A stretch of 64,000 nt of DNA from Rhodococcus tibetensis (GTDB lineage: Bacteria; Actinomycetota; Actinomycetes; Mycobacteriales; Mycobacteriaceae), in the NCBI RefSeq assembly GCF_024438035.1, contig NZ_JANFQF010000015.1, positions 1 through 64,000 of the forward strand, read 5' to 3'. How positions within the stretch are numbered: the first letter of the stretch is position 1; the number at the start of each line of letters is the position of its first letter. The translations under genes were made by a program, and so were the position numbers. Below, one piece after another: positions 36,232 through 45,144 of the stretch. The notes under the pieces were generated by a model. It was not told the origin of the DNA, made no database searches, and saw only the letters and a list, made by a program, of their open reading frames with translations.

Positions 36232-36564
36232 ACGTCGGTGCCGTGGTCGACACGCTGTCCCGGTGTAGCCCAGGATCCGGCAAATTTTCTGATGTCTCCC
36301 GTGTCTGGCGGAATTCGGATTGTAATTTGTTCCAAGTGCCGTACAGAAATATGTGCCCTGGGACACGTCTGCTTCGTATCGTGGCGCTTTAGGCACTGCC
36401 AGTCGCTTGCACCTGATCGAGGGCTACCCCGGCAGTCGGGGTTCAAAGTGCCGAGTCACCCATTGAGCATTCCGCCTTGCGGTCCACCGCGTGTGACGTC
36501 ACTTTTCACGGCGAGACACGAGTTGCTCGCGCAAGTTTGCTCACCATATGAGAGAGAGTCAGAG

Positions 36565-37317
36565 ATGTCACTGAACGGAAAGATTGCGATCGTCACCGGT
36601 GCTGCACAAGGCATCGGGGAGGCCACCGCGAAACGATTGGCTGCCGAGGGCGCGACGGTGATCGCAGCAGACATTCAGGACACGACGCGCACGGTGGAGG
36701 CCATCGTCACCGCCGGCGGCAAGGCCGAGGCGCACGTGCTCGACGTGCGCATCAAGAGCAACTGGGCCGAGACCGGACGCGAAGTGCTCGAGCGACACGG
36801 CCGCGTCGACCTGCTCGCCAACGTGGCGGGTGTGGTCAATATGCTGAGCGAGGACAGTGTCGTCGGGCTCACCGAAGAAGCGTGGGACCACGTCATCGGC
36901 ACCGACCTCAAGGGCGTGTGGCTGGGCATGCAGGCGGTGATTCCGAACATGATCGAGCGCGGCGGTGGACGGATCGTCAACATCTCGTCGATGGCGGCGC
37001 TACGTGGCCTGCCGAATCTCGCGTCCTATTCGGCCGCGAAGGGCGGGGTCATCTCCCTCACGAAGCAGGCCGCGGTCGAGTACGGAGACAAGAACGTCCT
37101 CATCAACGCCATCTGTCCGGGCACAATCGACACCCCGATCCTCGCGGACATCACCGACGAGATGCGCGAAGCGAACGCCAATGCCCACATCATCCGGCGC
37201 CTGGGTCAGCCGTCCGAGATCGCCTCGATGGTCGCGTACCTCATGCGCGAGGGCAGCTTCCTCACCGGCGAGATTTACCCGGTGGACGGTGGCTGGGCAA
37301 CCAAGGGCAACTTCTGA
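36565..37317 (+). CDS. Short-chain dehydrogenase/reductase
   Basis: The 250-residue classical SDR has TGAAQGIG, an acidic residue after beta-2 (ADIQD) suggesting NAD(H), NVAGV, catalytic Ser in NISSMAAL, YSAAK and the PVDGG C-terminal box. It likely oxidises a secondary alcohol to the ketone used by the monooxygenases that follow. The ATG at 36565 has only a weak purine-rich site upstream. It begins the LLM gene cluster and is separated from the next gene by 123 bp. Confidence 0.85.
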   Translation: MSLNGKIAIVTGAAQGIGEATAKRLAAEGATVIAADIQDTTRTVEAIVTAGGKAEAHVLDVRIKSNWAETGREVLERHGRVDLLANVAGVVNMLSEDSVVGLTEEAWDHVIGTDLKGVWLGMQAVIPNMIERGGGRIVNISSMAALRGLPNLASYSAAKGGVISLTKQAAVEYGDKNVLINAICPGTIDTPILADITDEMREANANAHIIRRLGQPSEIASMVAYLMREGSFLTGEIYPVDGGWATKGNF

Positions 37318-37440
37318 CGGAGTTTGGGCCCACCGACAATCGCGCTCGCTCCGACCCCTTCTCCGGCCGGGGCGAGCACGACACTCTGTGATTCAAGACA
37401 TAACCGATGACCAATGTGACCAAGTTCGAGGAGATGCGCC

Positions 37441-38478
37441 GTGGACGATCAGCACTGTACTTTCGGCCTGTGGTATGACTTCCGAAACCCGGCGCGATGG
37501 CCGCGCACCTTCACCGACTTCTACACACAGAGCCTCGAGCAGATCACTTGGGCCGAGAGCCGCGGAATCGAGTCGGTCTGGCTGACCGAACACCACTTCA
37601 TGACAGACGGGTACACCCCGTCGCCGTTCGTGCTCGCTGCCGCAATCGGAGCCCGGACCGCATCGATGCGAATCGGCACAAATCTCATCGTCTCCCCACT
37701 GCACAACCCGATTCGGCTCGCCGAAGACGCCGCGACACTGTCGCTGCTCACGGGCGGTCGCTTCGACCTCGGTGTGGGGCAGGGCTATTGGCAACCGGAG
37801 TTCGCCGCCTTCGGTCGAGATTTGCGCAACCGCCCGAGCCTGCTCGAGGAAGGCATCGATCTGATCCGACGCGCGTGGTCGGGTGAACCGGCCGAGTTCC
37901 ACGGCAAGCGATACGACTTCCCAGCGCTCCCGGTCACCCCGCAACCGGAAGTCATACCCCAGCTTCTCGTCGGCGCTATGGCCGAACCTGCCATCGAGCG
38001 GGCCGCGCGGATCGCAGACGGGTACCTGAGCACGCAGAACGCGCACCACGCGATGTATCTGGACGCGTTGGATCGGGTTGGGCGGTCTCGGGAGGAAGGC
38101 CGTATCTACGCCGGCCAGTGGGCGGTGGTGGCCGACGACCCCGAGCGCGAATGGGCCCGCATCGGTGAGCACGCTCTGTACCAGATCAACGGATACATCG
38201 AGATGGGGGCCTTCGGTCCACCCGAATCCACCCCCACCTTCGCGACACCGCAGGACCTCGTCGAAGGCGGCGCGTTCACGTTGTGGGATGTCGACACCGC
38301 AGTCACCGAACTCACTGCGCTGCTCGTCTCCCGCCCGCAGATCAAGGACGTGCACTTCTGGGCGCAACTGCCGGGCGAGCCGGTCGACAGCGGTTCGGCG
38401 CGCATCGAACTGCTCACCTCGAAGGTGATCCCCCGGGTACGCGCGGCGCTCGCCGCCGGACAGGAGGTTTCCGTATGA
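37441..38478 (+). CDS. Luciferase-like (LLM) flavin-dependent monooxygenase 1
   Basis: The 345-residue TIM-barrel protein has the LLM signature VWLTEHHFMTDG, MRIGTNLIVSPLHNP, GGRFDLGVGQGY and the flavin-site LLVGAMAEPAIERAARIADG. Family members use reduced FMN from a separate reductase to hydroxylate or Baeyer-Villiger-oxidise ketones. GTG 37441 follows AGGAG with good spacing. The stop overlaps the ligase start (ATGA). The later flavin reductase (44645-45139) is the likely partner. Confidence 0.85.
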   Translation: MDDQHCTFGLWYDFRNPARWPRTFTDFYTQSLEQITWAESRGIESVWLTEHHFMTDGYTPSPFVLAAAIGARTASMRIGTNLIVSPLHNPIRLAEDAATLSLLTGGRFDLGVGQGYWQPEFAAFGRDLRNRPSLLEEGIDLIRRAWSGEPAEFHGKRYDFPALPVTPQPEVIPQLLVGAMAEPAIERAARIADGYLSTQNAHHAMYLDALDRVGRSREEGRIYAGQWAVVADDPEREWARIGEHALYQINGYIEMGAFGPPESTPTFATPQDLVEGGAFTLWDVDTAVTELTALLVSRPQIKDVHFWAQLPGEPVDSGSARIELLTSKVIPRVRAALAAGQEVSV

Positions 38479-40112
38479 CCCCGGTGCCGTCGTTCGGTTC
38501 CAGCAGTCCGCTCGTGATCACCGATTTTCTGTATCGAGCGCGGGATCTCTTCTCCGCCAAGACGATCACGCAGTACCAGGACGACGTCACAGTCTTCGAG
38601 TACACCTACGGCGACTACGCGGACCGGGTCTTCCGGCTGGCCGCGGCGCTGATCGACCTCGGAATCCGGCCCGGGGACCGCGTCGCAACCCTCGCATGGA
38701 ACCACTACCGCCATCTCGAGCTGTATCTGGCCGTCCCCCTCGCAGGGGCCGTGCTCCACACCGTCAACCTGCGGCTCGAACCCGACGAGATCGCCTACAT
38801 CGTCGACCACGCCGACGACCGCATCGTCTTCGCCGACACCTCGCTGCTTCCCCTGCTCGACACCGCGCGGACGCGACGACCCGACATGCCGGTGATCACC
38901 ACCGACGGCGACGGTGCCGCGTTACCGAGCCAGGATGGATTGATCGCCGCGGCCGAACCGCTCACCGACCCGGTGCCTCGGGACGAGAACGACCTCGCGG
39001 CACTGTGTTACACGTCCGGGACGACTGGGCCACCGAAGGGCGTGGGATATTCGCACCGTGCGCTGTACCTGCACACGTTCACCGCGTGCCTGGTCGACGG
39101 ACACGCGATCGGTGAGCGCGACACCGTCTGCCATGTCGTGCCGATGTTCCATGCCAACGCCTGGGGTATTCCGTTCGCCGCGTTGATGACCGGAGCGAAC
39201 CAGGTCCTCCCCGGAGCTCACCCCGCTGTACCGGAGATCGCGACGATCCTCGCAAATGAACAGGTTACGTACACCGGGATGGTGCCGACGGTGGCGGTCG
39301 ATCTGGTCCGTCACGCCCTCGCCTCGGGTATCGACCTGACATGCCTGCGGGCGCTCGTCCTCGGCGGTTCGACCCCGACACCGGAGCTGATCCGCAGCAT
39401 CGAAGAAGATCTCGGGGTGCGGGCCTACCAGGGCTGGGGCATGACGGAACTGTCGCCGATGGGCACTTTTGCGCGCCCTCCCCGCTCGGCCGACGGCGAT
39501 CCACAGCGGCGCTACGACTACATCCGCCGGCAGGGCCGGTTGCTTCCCGGCCTGCGGTGGAAGCTCGTCGACGACGAGGGTGTTGTAGTTCCCCACAATG
39601 GCGTCGATCGAGGCGAACTCCTCATGCGCGGTCCGTGGGTGGCCGAACACTACTTCCGCGACGAGCACCCCGAAGCGTTCGTCGACGGCTGGTTGCGGAC
39701 CGGCGACATCGCGACAATCGACCCCGAGGGTTACCTGACCATCGTCGACCGAGCGAAAGACCTGATCAAGAGCGGCGGTGAATGGATCAGCTCGGTCGCA
39801 CTCGAGCAGGCCCTGACGACGATCCCGCACGTGGCGGAGGCCGCGGTGGTCGCGGTGCCGCACGTGCGGTGGCAGGAACGCCCCTTGGCGTTCGTTGCTC
39901 CCGAGAGCGGGCACGCCCTGGATCCTGCCGCGGTACTTGATGCGCTCGCCGATCTCGTCCCACGGTGGTGGCTGCCCGAACGCATCGAGGTCGTCGAGTC
40001 CCTTCCCCGCACCAGCGTGGGCAAGCTCGACAAGAAGCGCCTGCGCAGCGCGGCCGAGGGCCACCTGTTTGTGGATACCCACAACAGCACCGTCGCCGGG
40101 TCTCTCAGGTAG
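38475..40112 (+). CDS. AMP-forming acyl-CoA synthetase
   Basis: The 545-residue ligase is complete. It has the P-loop YTSGTTGPPKGV, A5 WGMTELSPMG, A7 GWLRTGDIATID, the hinge DLIKSGGEWISS and the catalytic Lys in RTSVGKLDKKRLR. It activates a carboxylic acid as acyl-AMP then acyl-CoA, probably the ring-opened product of the pathway. The gene overlaps LLM1 by ATGA. A copy of the cluster's 16-bp inverted repeat lies inside the gene at 39583-39598. Confidence 0.9.
   Translation: MTPVPSFGSSSPLVITDFLYRARDLFSAKTITQYQDDVTVFEYTYGDYADRVFRLAAALIDLGIRPGDRVATLAWNHYRHLELYLAVPLAGAVLHTVNLRLEPDEIAYIVDHADDRIVFADTSLLPLLDTARTRRPDMPVITTDGDGAALPSQDGLIAAAEPLTDPVPRDENDLAALCYTSGTTGPPKGVGYSHRALYLHTFTACLVDGHAIGERDTVCHVVPMFHANAWGIPFAALMTGANQVLPGAHPAVPEIATILANEQVTYTGMVPTVAVDLVRHALASGIDLTCLRALVLGGSTPTPELIRSIEEDLGVRAYQGWGMTELSPMGTFARPPRSADGDPQRRYDYIRRQGRLLPGLRWKLVDDEGVVVPHNGVDRGELLMRGPWVAEHYFRDEHPEAFVDGWLRTGDIATIDPEGYLTIVDRAKDLIKSGGEWISSVALEQALTTIPHVAEAAVVAVPHVRWQERPLAFVAPESGHALDPAAVLDALADLVPRWWLPERIEVVESLPRTSVGKLDKKRLRSAAEGHLFVDTHNSTVAGSLR
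39583..39598. promoter_or_regulatory. Cluster operator-like repeat TTGTAGTTCCCCACAA (intragenic)
   Basis: It matches the TTGTRRN4CYACAA pattern of the sites at 42883, 46399 and 48369 but lies within the ligase coding sequence, ~590 bp upstream of the LLM2 gene. It could be a roadblock or looping site, or chance. Confidence 0.35.
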
Positions 40113-40185
40113 GGCGACCGTCGTTCTAGCGTCGGTTCCACCGGCCCGCCCAAGAGGGGCATCCGTCGTCACGAGGAGGAACACC

Positions 40186-42150
40186 GTGAAGTTCGGAATC
40201 TTCTACGTCCTCGAATGCCCCGACCACGACTTCACACGGGCCTACCGCGAGATGCTCGAGCAGATCTCCTACGCCGAACAGCTCGGCTTCGACGAGGTGT
40301 GGCTGGCAGAGCATCACGGCAGCGACTACGGTTCGATGCCCTCACCGCAGATCGCGGCTGCGGCCATCGCCGAACGCACCGAGCGGATGCGCATCGGAAT
40401 CGCGGTGAGCAACCTGACCTTCGATTGGCCGGTGCGCATCGCGGAGGACTACGCGATGGTCGACGTCCTGTCGGGCGGACGGCTCGATTTCGGCGTGGGC
40501 CGCGGTTACCAGCCGCAGGAGTTCCACAACATGGGCGTCGCCGAGCTCCAGGGTGAGAGCCGGGAGGTGTTCGTCGAAGCCCTGGAGATCGTGCGGGGCC
40601 TGTGGAGCAAGCCGGTCGGTGAGCCGTTCTCCTATCGTGGCAGACACTTCGACCTCGACAACGTCGACTGCCGGCCCACCCCGCTGCAGCGTCCGACTCC
40701 GCCGATCTACATCGCCTCGATCAGTCCCGAGACCCTCGACCTGGCCGCGGACCAGGGCTACAACATGTTGGTCACCCCCACGTTGATGACGATGCCAGAA
40801 CTGAACGCGTTCGTCGTCGACGCGAAACGCCGGTTGCGCGATCACGGTCGCGACATCCTCGATCTCGATTTTCCGATGAACTGGCAAATCCACCTCGCCG
40901 ACACCGAGGAGACCGCGGTAGAGAACGCACGCGAGGCGCTGACCTGGTATTTCGACGCAGCCTTGGCTGCGGTGCCGCAGGGGCCGGATGTGCCGCCGAC
41001 GTACGAGCGGTATGCCGAGTTGGTCACCGCGACCGACGAGGCCGGCGGTATGACCGTCGAGGGCTTGCGGGACGGCGGAGTCGTCTACGTGGGCGACCCC
41101 GACGGGCTGATCCGGCAGATCGACGCCCTGCACGACGAGACCGGGCTGCAGCACTTGATCTGCTGGATGCGTTTCGGCGGACTCGAGCACGAGAAGGTCA
41201 TGCGGTCGCTCGAGCTGTTCGCCGAGCACGTCATTCCGCGATTCCGGGACCGTGAGCCCGTCGTCCCGCGCGCGCTGCGCGATCACTCGGCGCCCCACAC
41301 CTCTTCCCACCCGTTCAATTCCAATTCCCCATTCGCACAGGAGGACACCATGGGATTTCTGCCCGTCGAAAACGACCGCAGCATCTACTTCGAACATCAC
41401 CGGGGTGAAGGCCGGCCGATCGTGCTGATCCACGGCTGGGGCGCGACCGCCCGCGCCTGGGACACGACGCTTCCGGCGTTGCGCGCCAACGGAAACGAAG
41501 TCGTCACCGTCGATCTGCGGTGCTGTGGCCGCTCCGACAAGGACTTCGACGACGTCTCGATCGCCGCTCTGGCCTCCGACATCGTCCGACTCGTCGAACA
41601 CCTCGGCCTCGACCGACCGGTGATCAACGGTTGGTCGCTCGGTGGCGCCGTCGCCACCGCGGCGGTCGCCCAACTCGGCGACCGGGCCTCTGCACTGGTG
41701 CTCACCGGCGGGGCCTCCCCGCGGTACACCGCCACCGACGACTGGCCCCACGGCGGTGCCGTCGCCGACGTCGAGGCCGTGCTGGCGTCGGCCGCCGCCA
41801 ATCGTGCCGAGACCTTCCGCGGGGTCGCCGCCGCGGTGTGCGCCGAGAATCCCGGCGAGGCCGTGCTCGACTCGATCTGGGACATGTTCATGTCGATGGG
41901 GCCGCGCGGTGACGATTCGCTGCGCGACCTGGCCACGGTGGATCTGCGCAAGGAGATCGCCTCGCTCGAGGTGCCGATCCTGCTGTTGCACGGTCGAGCC
42001 GACGCGTTCGTCCCGTTCTCCGCCGCCGAAGCCGTGCCCACGCTCAACAACCGGGCCGAGGTCGTCGAATTCACGTCGAGCGGCCACGCCCCGTTCCTCG
42101 AGGAGCGCGATCGCTACCTCGCCGAGCTGACGGGATTCCTGAACCGATGA
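40186..42150 (+). CDS. LLM monooxygenase 2 fused in frame to an alpha/beta-hydrolase
   Basis: One open frame of 654 residues. Residues 1-~370 are an LLM flavin monooxygenase (VWLAEHHGSDYGSMPSP, MRIGIAVSNLTFDWP, GGRLDFGVGRGYQP). A ~25-residue polar, Ser/Pro/His-rich linker leads to Met389, which starts an alpha/beta-hydrolase: oxyanion HGWG, nucleophile elbow NGWSLGGAV, Asp in GRADAFVPF and His in SSGHAPFLE. The GTG at 40186 follows GAGGAGGA. An independent AGGAGG (41339-41344) lies five bases before the ATG of the hydrolase (41350), so a separate 266-residue hydrolase can also be made. A monooxygenase plus lactone or ester hydrolase makes chemical sense. Confidence 0.8.
   Translation: MKFGIFYVLECPDHDFTRAYREMLEQISYAEQLGFDEVWLAEHHGSDYGSMPSPQIAAAAIAERTERMRIGIAVSNLTFDWPVRIAEDYAMVDVLSGGRLDFGVGRGYQPQEFHNMGVAELQGESREVFVEALEIVRGLWSKPVGEPFSYRGRHFDLDNVDCRPTPLQRPTPPIYIASISPETLDLAADQGYNMLVTPTLMTMPELNAFVVDAKRRLRDHGRDILDLDFPMNWQIHLADTEETAVENAREALTWYFDAALAAVPQGPDVPPTYERYAELVTATDEAGGMTVEGLRDGGVVYVGDPDGLIRQIDALHDETGLQHLICWMRFGGLEHEKVMRSLELFAEHVIPRFRDREPVVPRALRDHSAPHTSSHPFNSNSPFAQEDTMGFLPVENDRSIYFEHHRGEGRPIVLIHGWGATARAWDTTLPALRANGNEVVTVDLRCCGRSDKDFDDVSIAALASDIVRLVEHLGLDRPVINGWSLGGAVATAAVAQLGDRASALVLTGGASPRYTATDDWPHGGAVADVEAVLASAAANRAETFRGVAAAVCAENPGEAVLDSIWDMFMSMGPRGDDSLRDLATVDLRKEIASLEVPILLLHGRADAFVPFSAAEAVPTLNNRAEVVEFTSSGHAPFLEERDRYLAELTGFLNR
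41339..41344 (+). promoter_or_regulatory. Internal Shine-Dalgarno AGGAGG before the hydrolase domain
   Basis: A consensus ribosome site inside the LLM2-hydrolase frame, 5 nt before the in-frame ATG at 41350. It indicates that the hydrolase was, or still is, translated on its own. Confidence 0.6.
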
Positions 42151-42872
42151 GCACACCCAAGACCTGGCTGGTCACCGGCGGATCCCGCGGAATCGGGCGC
42201 GCCGTCGTCGAGAACGCGACCGCGCGCGGCGACCGGGTCGCAGTCTTCGCCCGCAAGCCGGCCACCGTGCAGTGGACGCATCCCGAGAAGGTCGTGGAGA
42301 TCCCCACCGATATCAGTGACGCCGCCTCCCTGGGGCTCGCTGTGGACACGGTGTTCGAGACGTTCGGTTCGCTCGACGTTGTGGTCAACGCCGCCGGGGT
42401 ACACCGCGGCGGCCGGATCGACGACCTCTCCCGAGCACACTGGGACGAGGTGCTCGCCACTAACCTCACCGGCGCATTCGAACTCGCCCGCACGGTGGTT
42501 CCGCGCCTGGAGGACGGCGCCGCTGTCATCAATGTCGGTGCTGTCGTGGGTTTTCGGGGCTTTCCGGGAGATGTCGCCTACGGTGCGGCGAAGGCTGGGC
42601 TCAGCGGGCTGACACAGGTGCTGGCCGTCGAACTGGCTCCACGGGGAATTCGCGTGAATCTGGTGATCCCCGGGGTGGTGGATACCGACATGACCTCCGC
42701 GCTGACCGGACGGGCGCGCGAGCGGCTTGTCGCGGCGATTCCGATGGGTCGTACGGGCCGTGCCGAAGAGATTGCGCAGGTCATCGTGGGTGTCGCGGAT
42801 TCGACCTACATGACCGGCAGCATCGTGGCCACCGACGGCGGGTTGATGAGCTCGTTCAGCTCCCGATCCTGA
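42147..42872 (+). CDS. Short-chain dehydrogenase/reductase
   Basis: The 241-residue SDR has TGGSRGIG, Arg-Lys after beta-2 (FARKPATV; suggests NADP), NAAGVH, YGAAK and the closing ATDGG. The usual catalytic Ser of beta-5 is replaced in NVGAVVGF (Ala), which may lower activity or shift the role. The start overlaps the hydrolase stop (ATGA). It probably interconverts an alcohol and ketone in the same pathway as the neighbouring LLM enzymes. Confidence 0.85.
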   Translation: MSTPKTWLVTGGSRGIGRAVVENATARGDRVAVFARKPATVQWTHPEKVVEIPTDISDAASLGLAVDTVFETFGSLDVVVNAAGVHRGGRIDDLSRAHWDEVLATNLTGAFELARTVVPRLEDGAAVINVGAVVGFRGFPGDVAYGAAKAGLSGLTQVLAVELAPRGIRVNLVIPGVVDTDMTSALTGRARERLVAAIPMGRTGRAEEIAQVIVGVADSTYMTGSIVATDGGLMSSFSSRS

Positions 42873-42882
42873 CCCTAAGTCG

Positions 42883-42898
42883 TTGTAGCGACCTACAA
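42883..42898. promoter_or_regulatory. Cluster operator-like repeat TTGTAGCGACCTACAA
   Basis: The perfect inverted repeat extends to 10-bp arms (42879-42888 and 42893-42902, spacer CGAC). It is 118 bp upstream of the SnoaL-like gene and is the best copy of the cluster motif. Confidence 0.6.
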
Positions 42899-43015
42899 CG
42901 ACCGGGAAGTCAGCGTGACCCACACCACAGCACTCCGACTACTCTCGACACCAGCAGCACGGAAGTTGTTTCCACGCTGCGAGATTCATTCAATTCCTCT
43001 CTCGAAGGAGCTCAG

Positions 43016-43435
43016 ATGGGCAACGTCGCGCGTGCCGGAAGCCTCGAAGCAGCCAACAAGAAGCTCGTCGCCGAATTCATGGAGGTCTTCTCCACCGGCA
43101 ACGTCGAGGCGATCCTCGGCTACCTTGCACCCACCGCCACCTGGTGGGTTGCCGGCACCATCGACGGAATCTCCGGCACCAAGAACAAGCAGGAGTTCCG
43201 CGAGATGCTCTCGGGTCTGTCCGCGAATACCAAGACCGGCGCGATCGCTCTGACCCCGATTGCGTGGACCGCGGAAGACGACCGTGTCGCGGTGGAGACC
43301 GAGTCGTACTCGGAGATGAACAACGGCCGCGTCTACAACAACCTCTACCACTTCGTCTTCGAGGTCCGAGACGGACTCATCCAGTCCGTCAAGGAGTTCC
43401 TCGACACCGAACACACGCGGGCCGTGTTCCTCTGA
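43016..43435 (+). CDS. SnoaL-like (NTF2-fold) protein
   Basis: The 139-residue product has the NTF2-like cone: helices with NKKLVAEFMEVFSTGN, then strands ending FEVRDGLIQSVKEFLDT. This fold is used by SnoaL cyclases, ketosteroid isomerase and limonene-1,2-epoxide hydrolase. The Arg-x-Asp pair of the epoxide hydrolase triad is not at the matching place (ETES instead of ERVD), so that reaction is doubtful. The ATG follows AAGGAG. Sitting between an SDR and an LLM enzyme, it may isomerise or hydrate an intermediate. Confidence 0.75.
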   Translation: MGNVARAGSLEAANKKLVAEFMEVFSTGNVEAILGYLAPTATWWVAGTIDGISGTKNKQEFREMLSGLSANTKTGAIALTPIAWTAEDDRVAVETESYSEMNNGRVYNNLYHFVFEVRDGLIQSVKEFLDTEHTRAVFL

Positions 43436-43482
43436 TCCCGAATCACTCCCCCATTCACGCACTGACGCAAGGAGATACATCC

Positions 43483-44580
43483 ATGGATGTCGGAATGCTA
43501 CTCGTCTTCCAGAACTACCACGAGAACGTCAGCGATCAGGAGGTGTTCGTCCGCGAGCTCGAGATGGGCGTCGCCGCGGAGAAGTACGGCTTCGATGCCG
43601 TCTGGTCCGCCGAGCACCACTTCGACGACTACTCGATGTGCCCGGACAACATGCAGATCATGTCGTATCTCGCGGCCCGCACGTCGACGGTCAAGCTCGG
43701 CACCGGCGCCGTGATCCTGCCGTGGAACAACCCCGTCCGCGTCGTCGAGAAGATGACGATGCTCGACATGATGTCCGGTGGTCGCGCTCTGTACGGCATG
43801 GGCCGCGGCCTGGCCAAGATGGAGTACGACGCGTTCGGAATCCCGATGGACGAAGCGCGTGGACGCTTCGTCGAAAGCGCCGAGATGACGATCGAGGGTC
43901 TGCGCACCGGCGTCGTCGACAATCCCGACGGCGAGTTCTACCCACAGTCACGCGTCGAGATCCGCCCCGCGCCGAACCCGGCATTCGAGTGGGGACGCGA
44001 CCGTCTGTTCGGTGCCGCGATGTCGCCCGACTCGGTACCGGTCATCGCCGATCTCGGCGTGCGCATGATGACGTTCATGCAGTTCGAGTTCGACAAGCAC
44101 GTCGAGACGATCACCCGGTGGCGCGACCTCTACCGCGAGCGCTGGGGCACCGAGCCGTTGCCGCCGGTCATCCAGGACTTCGTGGTCTGCCACGAGGACG
44201 AGGAGGAAGCCCGCCGACTCGCCTACGCGCACACCGCCCGCTATTTCCTGTCGGTCATCAAGCACTACGACTTTGCCGGCGAGCACTGGCGGAACACGAA
44301 GGGCTACGAGACCTACCAGGTGGGCGCGGACATGATCCGCGAGGCGGGTATGGAAGCCGCCGCGGACGCCTACGTCGAGGCCAACGTGTACGGCACGCCC
44401 GAGCAGATCGTCGAGAAGTACGCCGCCCGGCACGAGAAGATCGGGGACTTCTTCGCCAACGCCGCCTTCGCGTTCGGTGGCATGCCGATCGACCAGGCCG
44501 AGAAGGCCCTGAAGCTCTACGGCGAAAAGGTCGTCCCCGAGCTCCAGAAGATGAAGGCACCGGTTCCGGCCAGCGCCTGA
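43483..44580 (+). CDS. Luciferase-like (LLM) flavin-dependent monooxygenase 3
   Basis: The 365-residue LLM protein reads VWSAEHHFDDYSMCPDN, LGTGAVILPWNNPVRV, GGRALYGMGRGLAKMEYDAF and a long C-terminal helix ending. The ATG follows AAGGAG by eight bases. It differs from the other two LLM proteins by inserts after the barrel beta-6 region and may use another substrate. It needs reduced FMN, presumably from the next gene. A strong hairpin follows its stop, so LLM3 and the SnoaL-like gene may form a separately controlled unit. Confidence 0.85.
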   Translation: MDVGMLLVFQNYHENVSDQEVFVRELEMGVAAEKYGFDAVWSAEHHFDDYSMCPDNMQIMSYLAARTSTVKLGTGAVILPWNNPVRVVEKMTMLDMMSGGRALYGMGRGLAKMEYDAFGIPMDEARGRFVESAEMTIEGLRTGVVDNPDGEFYPQSRVEIRPAPNPAFEWGRDRLFGAAMSPDSVPVIADLGVRMMTFMQFEFDKHVETITRWRDLYRERWGTEPLPPVIQDFVVCHEDEEEARRLAYAHTARYFLSVIKHYDFAGEHWRNTKGYETYQVGADMIREAGMEAAADAYVEANVYGTPEQIVEKYAARHEKIGDFFANAAFAFGGMPIDQAEKALKLYGEKVVPELQKMKAPVPASA

Positions 44581-44589
44581 CCTCAATTG

Positions 44590-44620
44590 GGCGGTGCCCG
44601 GGTACGCACCGGGCACCGCC
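44590..44620 (+). terminator. 12-bp perfect hairpin between LLM3 and the flavin reductase
   Basis: Arms GGCGGTGCCCGG and CCGGGCACCGCC with loop GTACGCA. No T-run follows, so partial termination or mRNA stabilisation of the LLM3 message, rather than a full stop, is likely; the reductase gene begins 24 bp later. Confidence 0.6.
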
Positions 44621-44644
44621 TGTCCCATCCCTTCGGAGGACAAA

Positions 44645-45139
44645 ATGAATTCCACTGCCACCCAAGACTTCACTAGCGAATTTCGCGATGCGATGGCTAG
44701 CGTGTGCACCCCCGTGACGGTGGTGACCGCACTCGACGGCGCCCGGCCGCACGGGACCACCGTGAGCGCCTTCGCGTCGCTGTCGATGAATCCTCCGATG
44801 GTCCTGGTCGCACTCGACCGCGGCTCCGACCTGCTCGCGGTGGTGCGTGAGCACGGCAGGTTCGGAATCAACGTCCTCGGTCACGGTCAGGACGGTCTGG
44901 CCCTGACCTTCGCCCGCAAGGGCAGCGACAAGTTCGACGGCATCGGATGGTCCCTGTCCGCAGGTGTGCCCCGCATCGACGGTGCACCCGGTTGGGTGGC
45001 CTGCAGCGTCGCCGATCTCGTCGAAGGCGGCGACCACGTCGTGGTTCTCGGGCACGTCGAGCACGCCGATCGCGGGGACCACCCGCCGCTGACGTATCAC
45101 CGGCGCACTTTCGGCACCCACAGCGCAGAACAGGAGTAA
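44645..45139 (+). CDS. NAD(P)H:flavin oxidoreductase
   Basis: The 164-residue product belongs to the HpaC/flavin reductase-like FMN-binding split-barrel family: TPVTVVTALDGARPHGTTVS, AFASLSMNPPMVLVALDR, the binding segment FGINVLG and the C-terminal PLTYHRRTFG. It provides free FMNH2 or FADH2 to a two-component monooxygenase, evidently the LLM enzymes of this cluster. ATG 44645 follows GGAGGA. Confidence 0.9.
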   Translation: MNSTATQDFTSEFRDAMASVCTPVTVVTALDGARPHGTTVSAFASLSMNPPMVLVALDRGSDLLAVVREHGRFGINVLGHGQDGLALTFARKGSDKFDGIGWSLSAGVPRIDGAPGWVACSVADLVEGGDHVVVLGHVEHADRGDHPPLTYHRRTFGTHSAEQE

Positions 45140-45144
45140 TCGCC

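Noticed and set aside
36352-36365. Imperfect palindrome TGTGCCCTGGGACA upstream of the first SDR gene
   Set aside because: Two mismatches between the arms and no second copy. Too weak to report as an operator.
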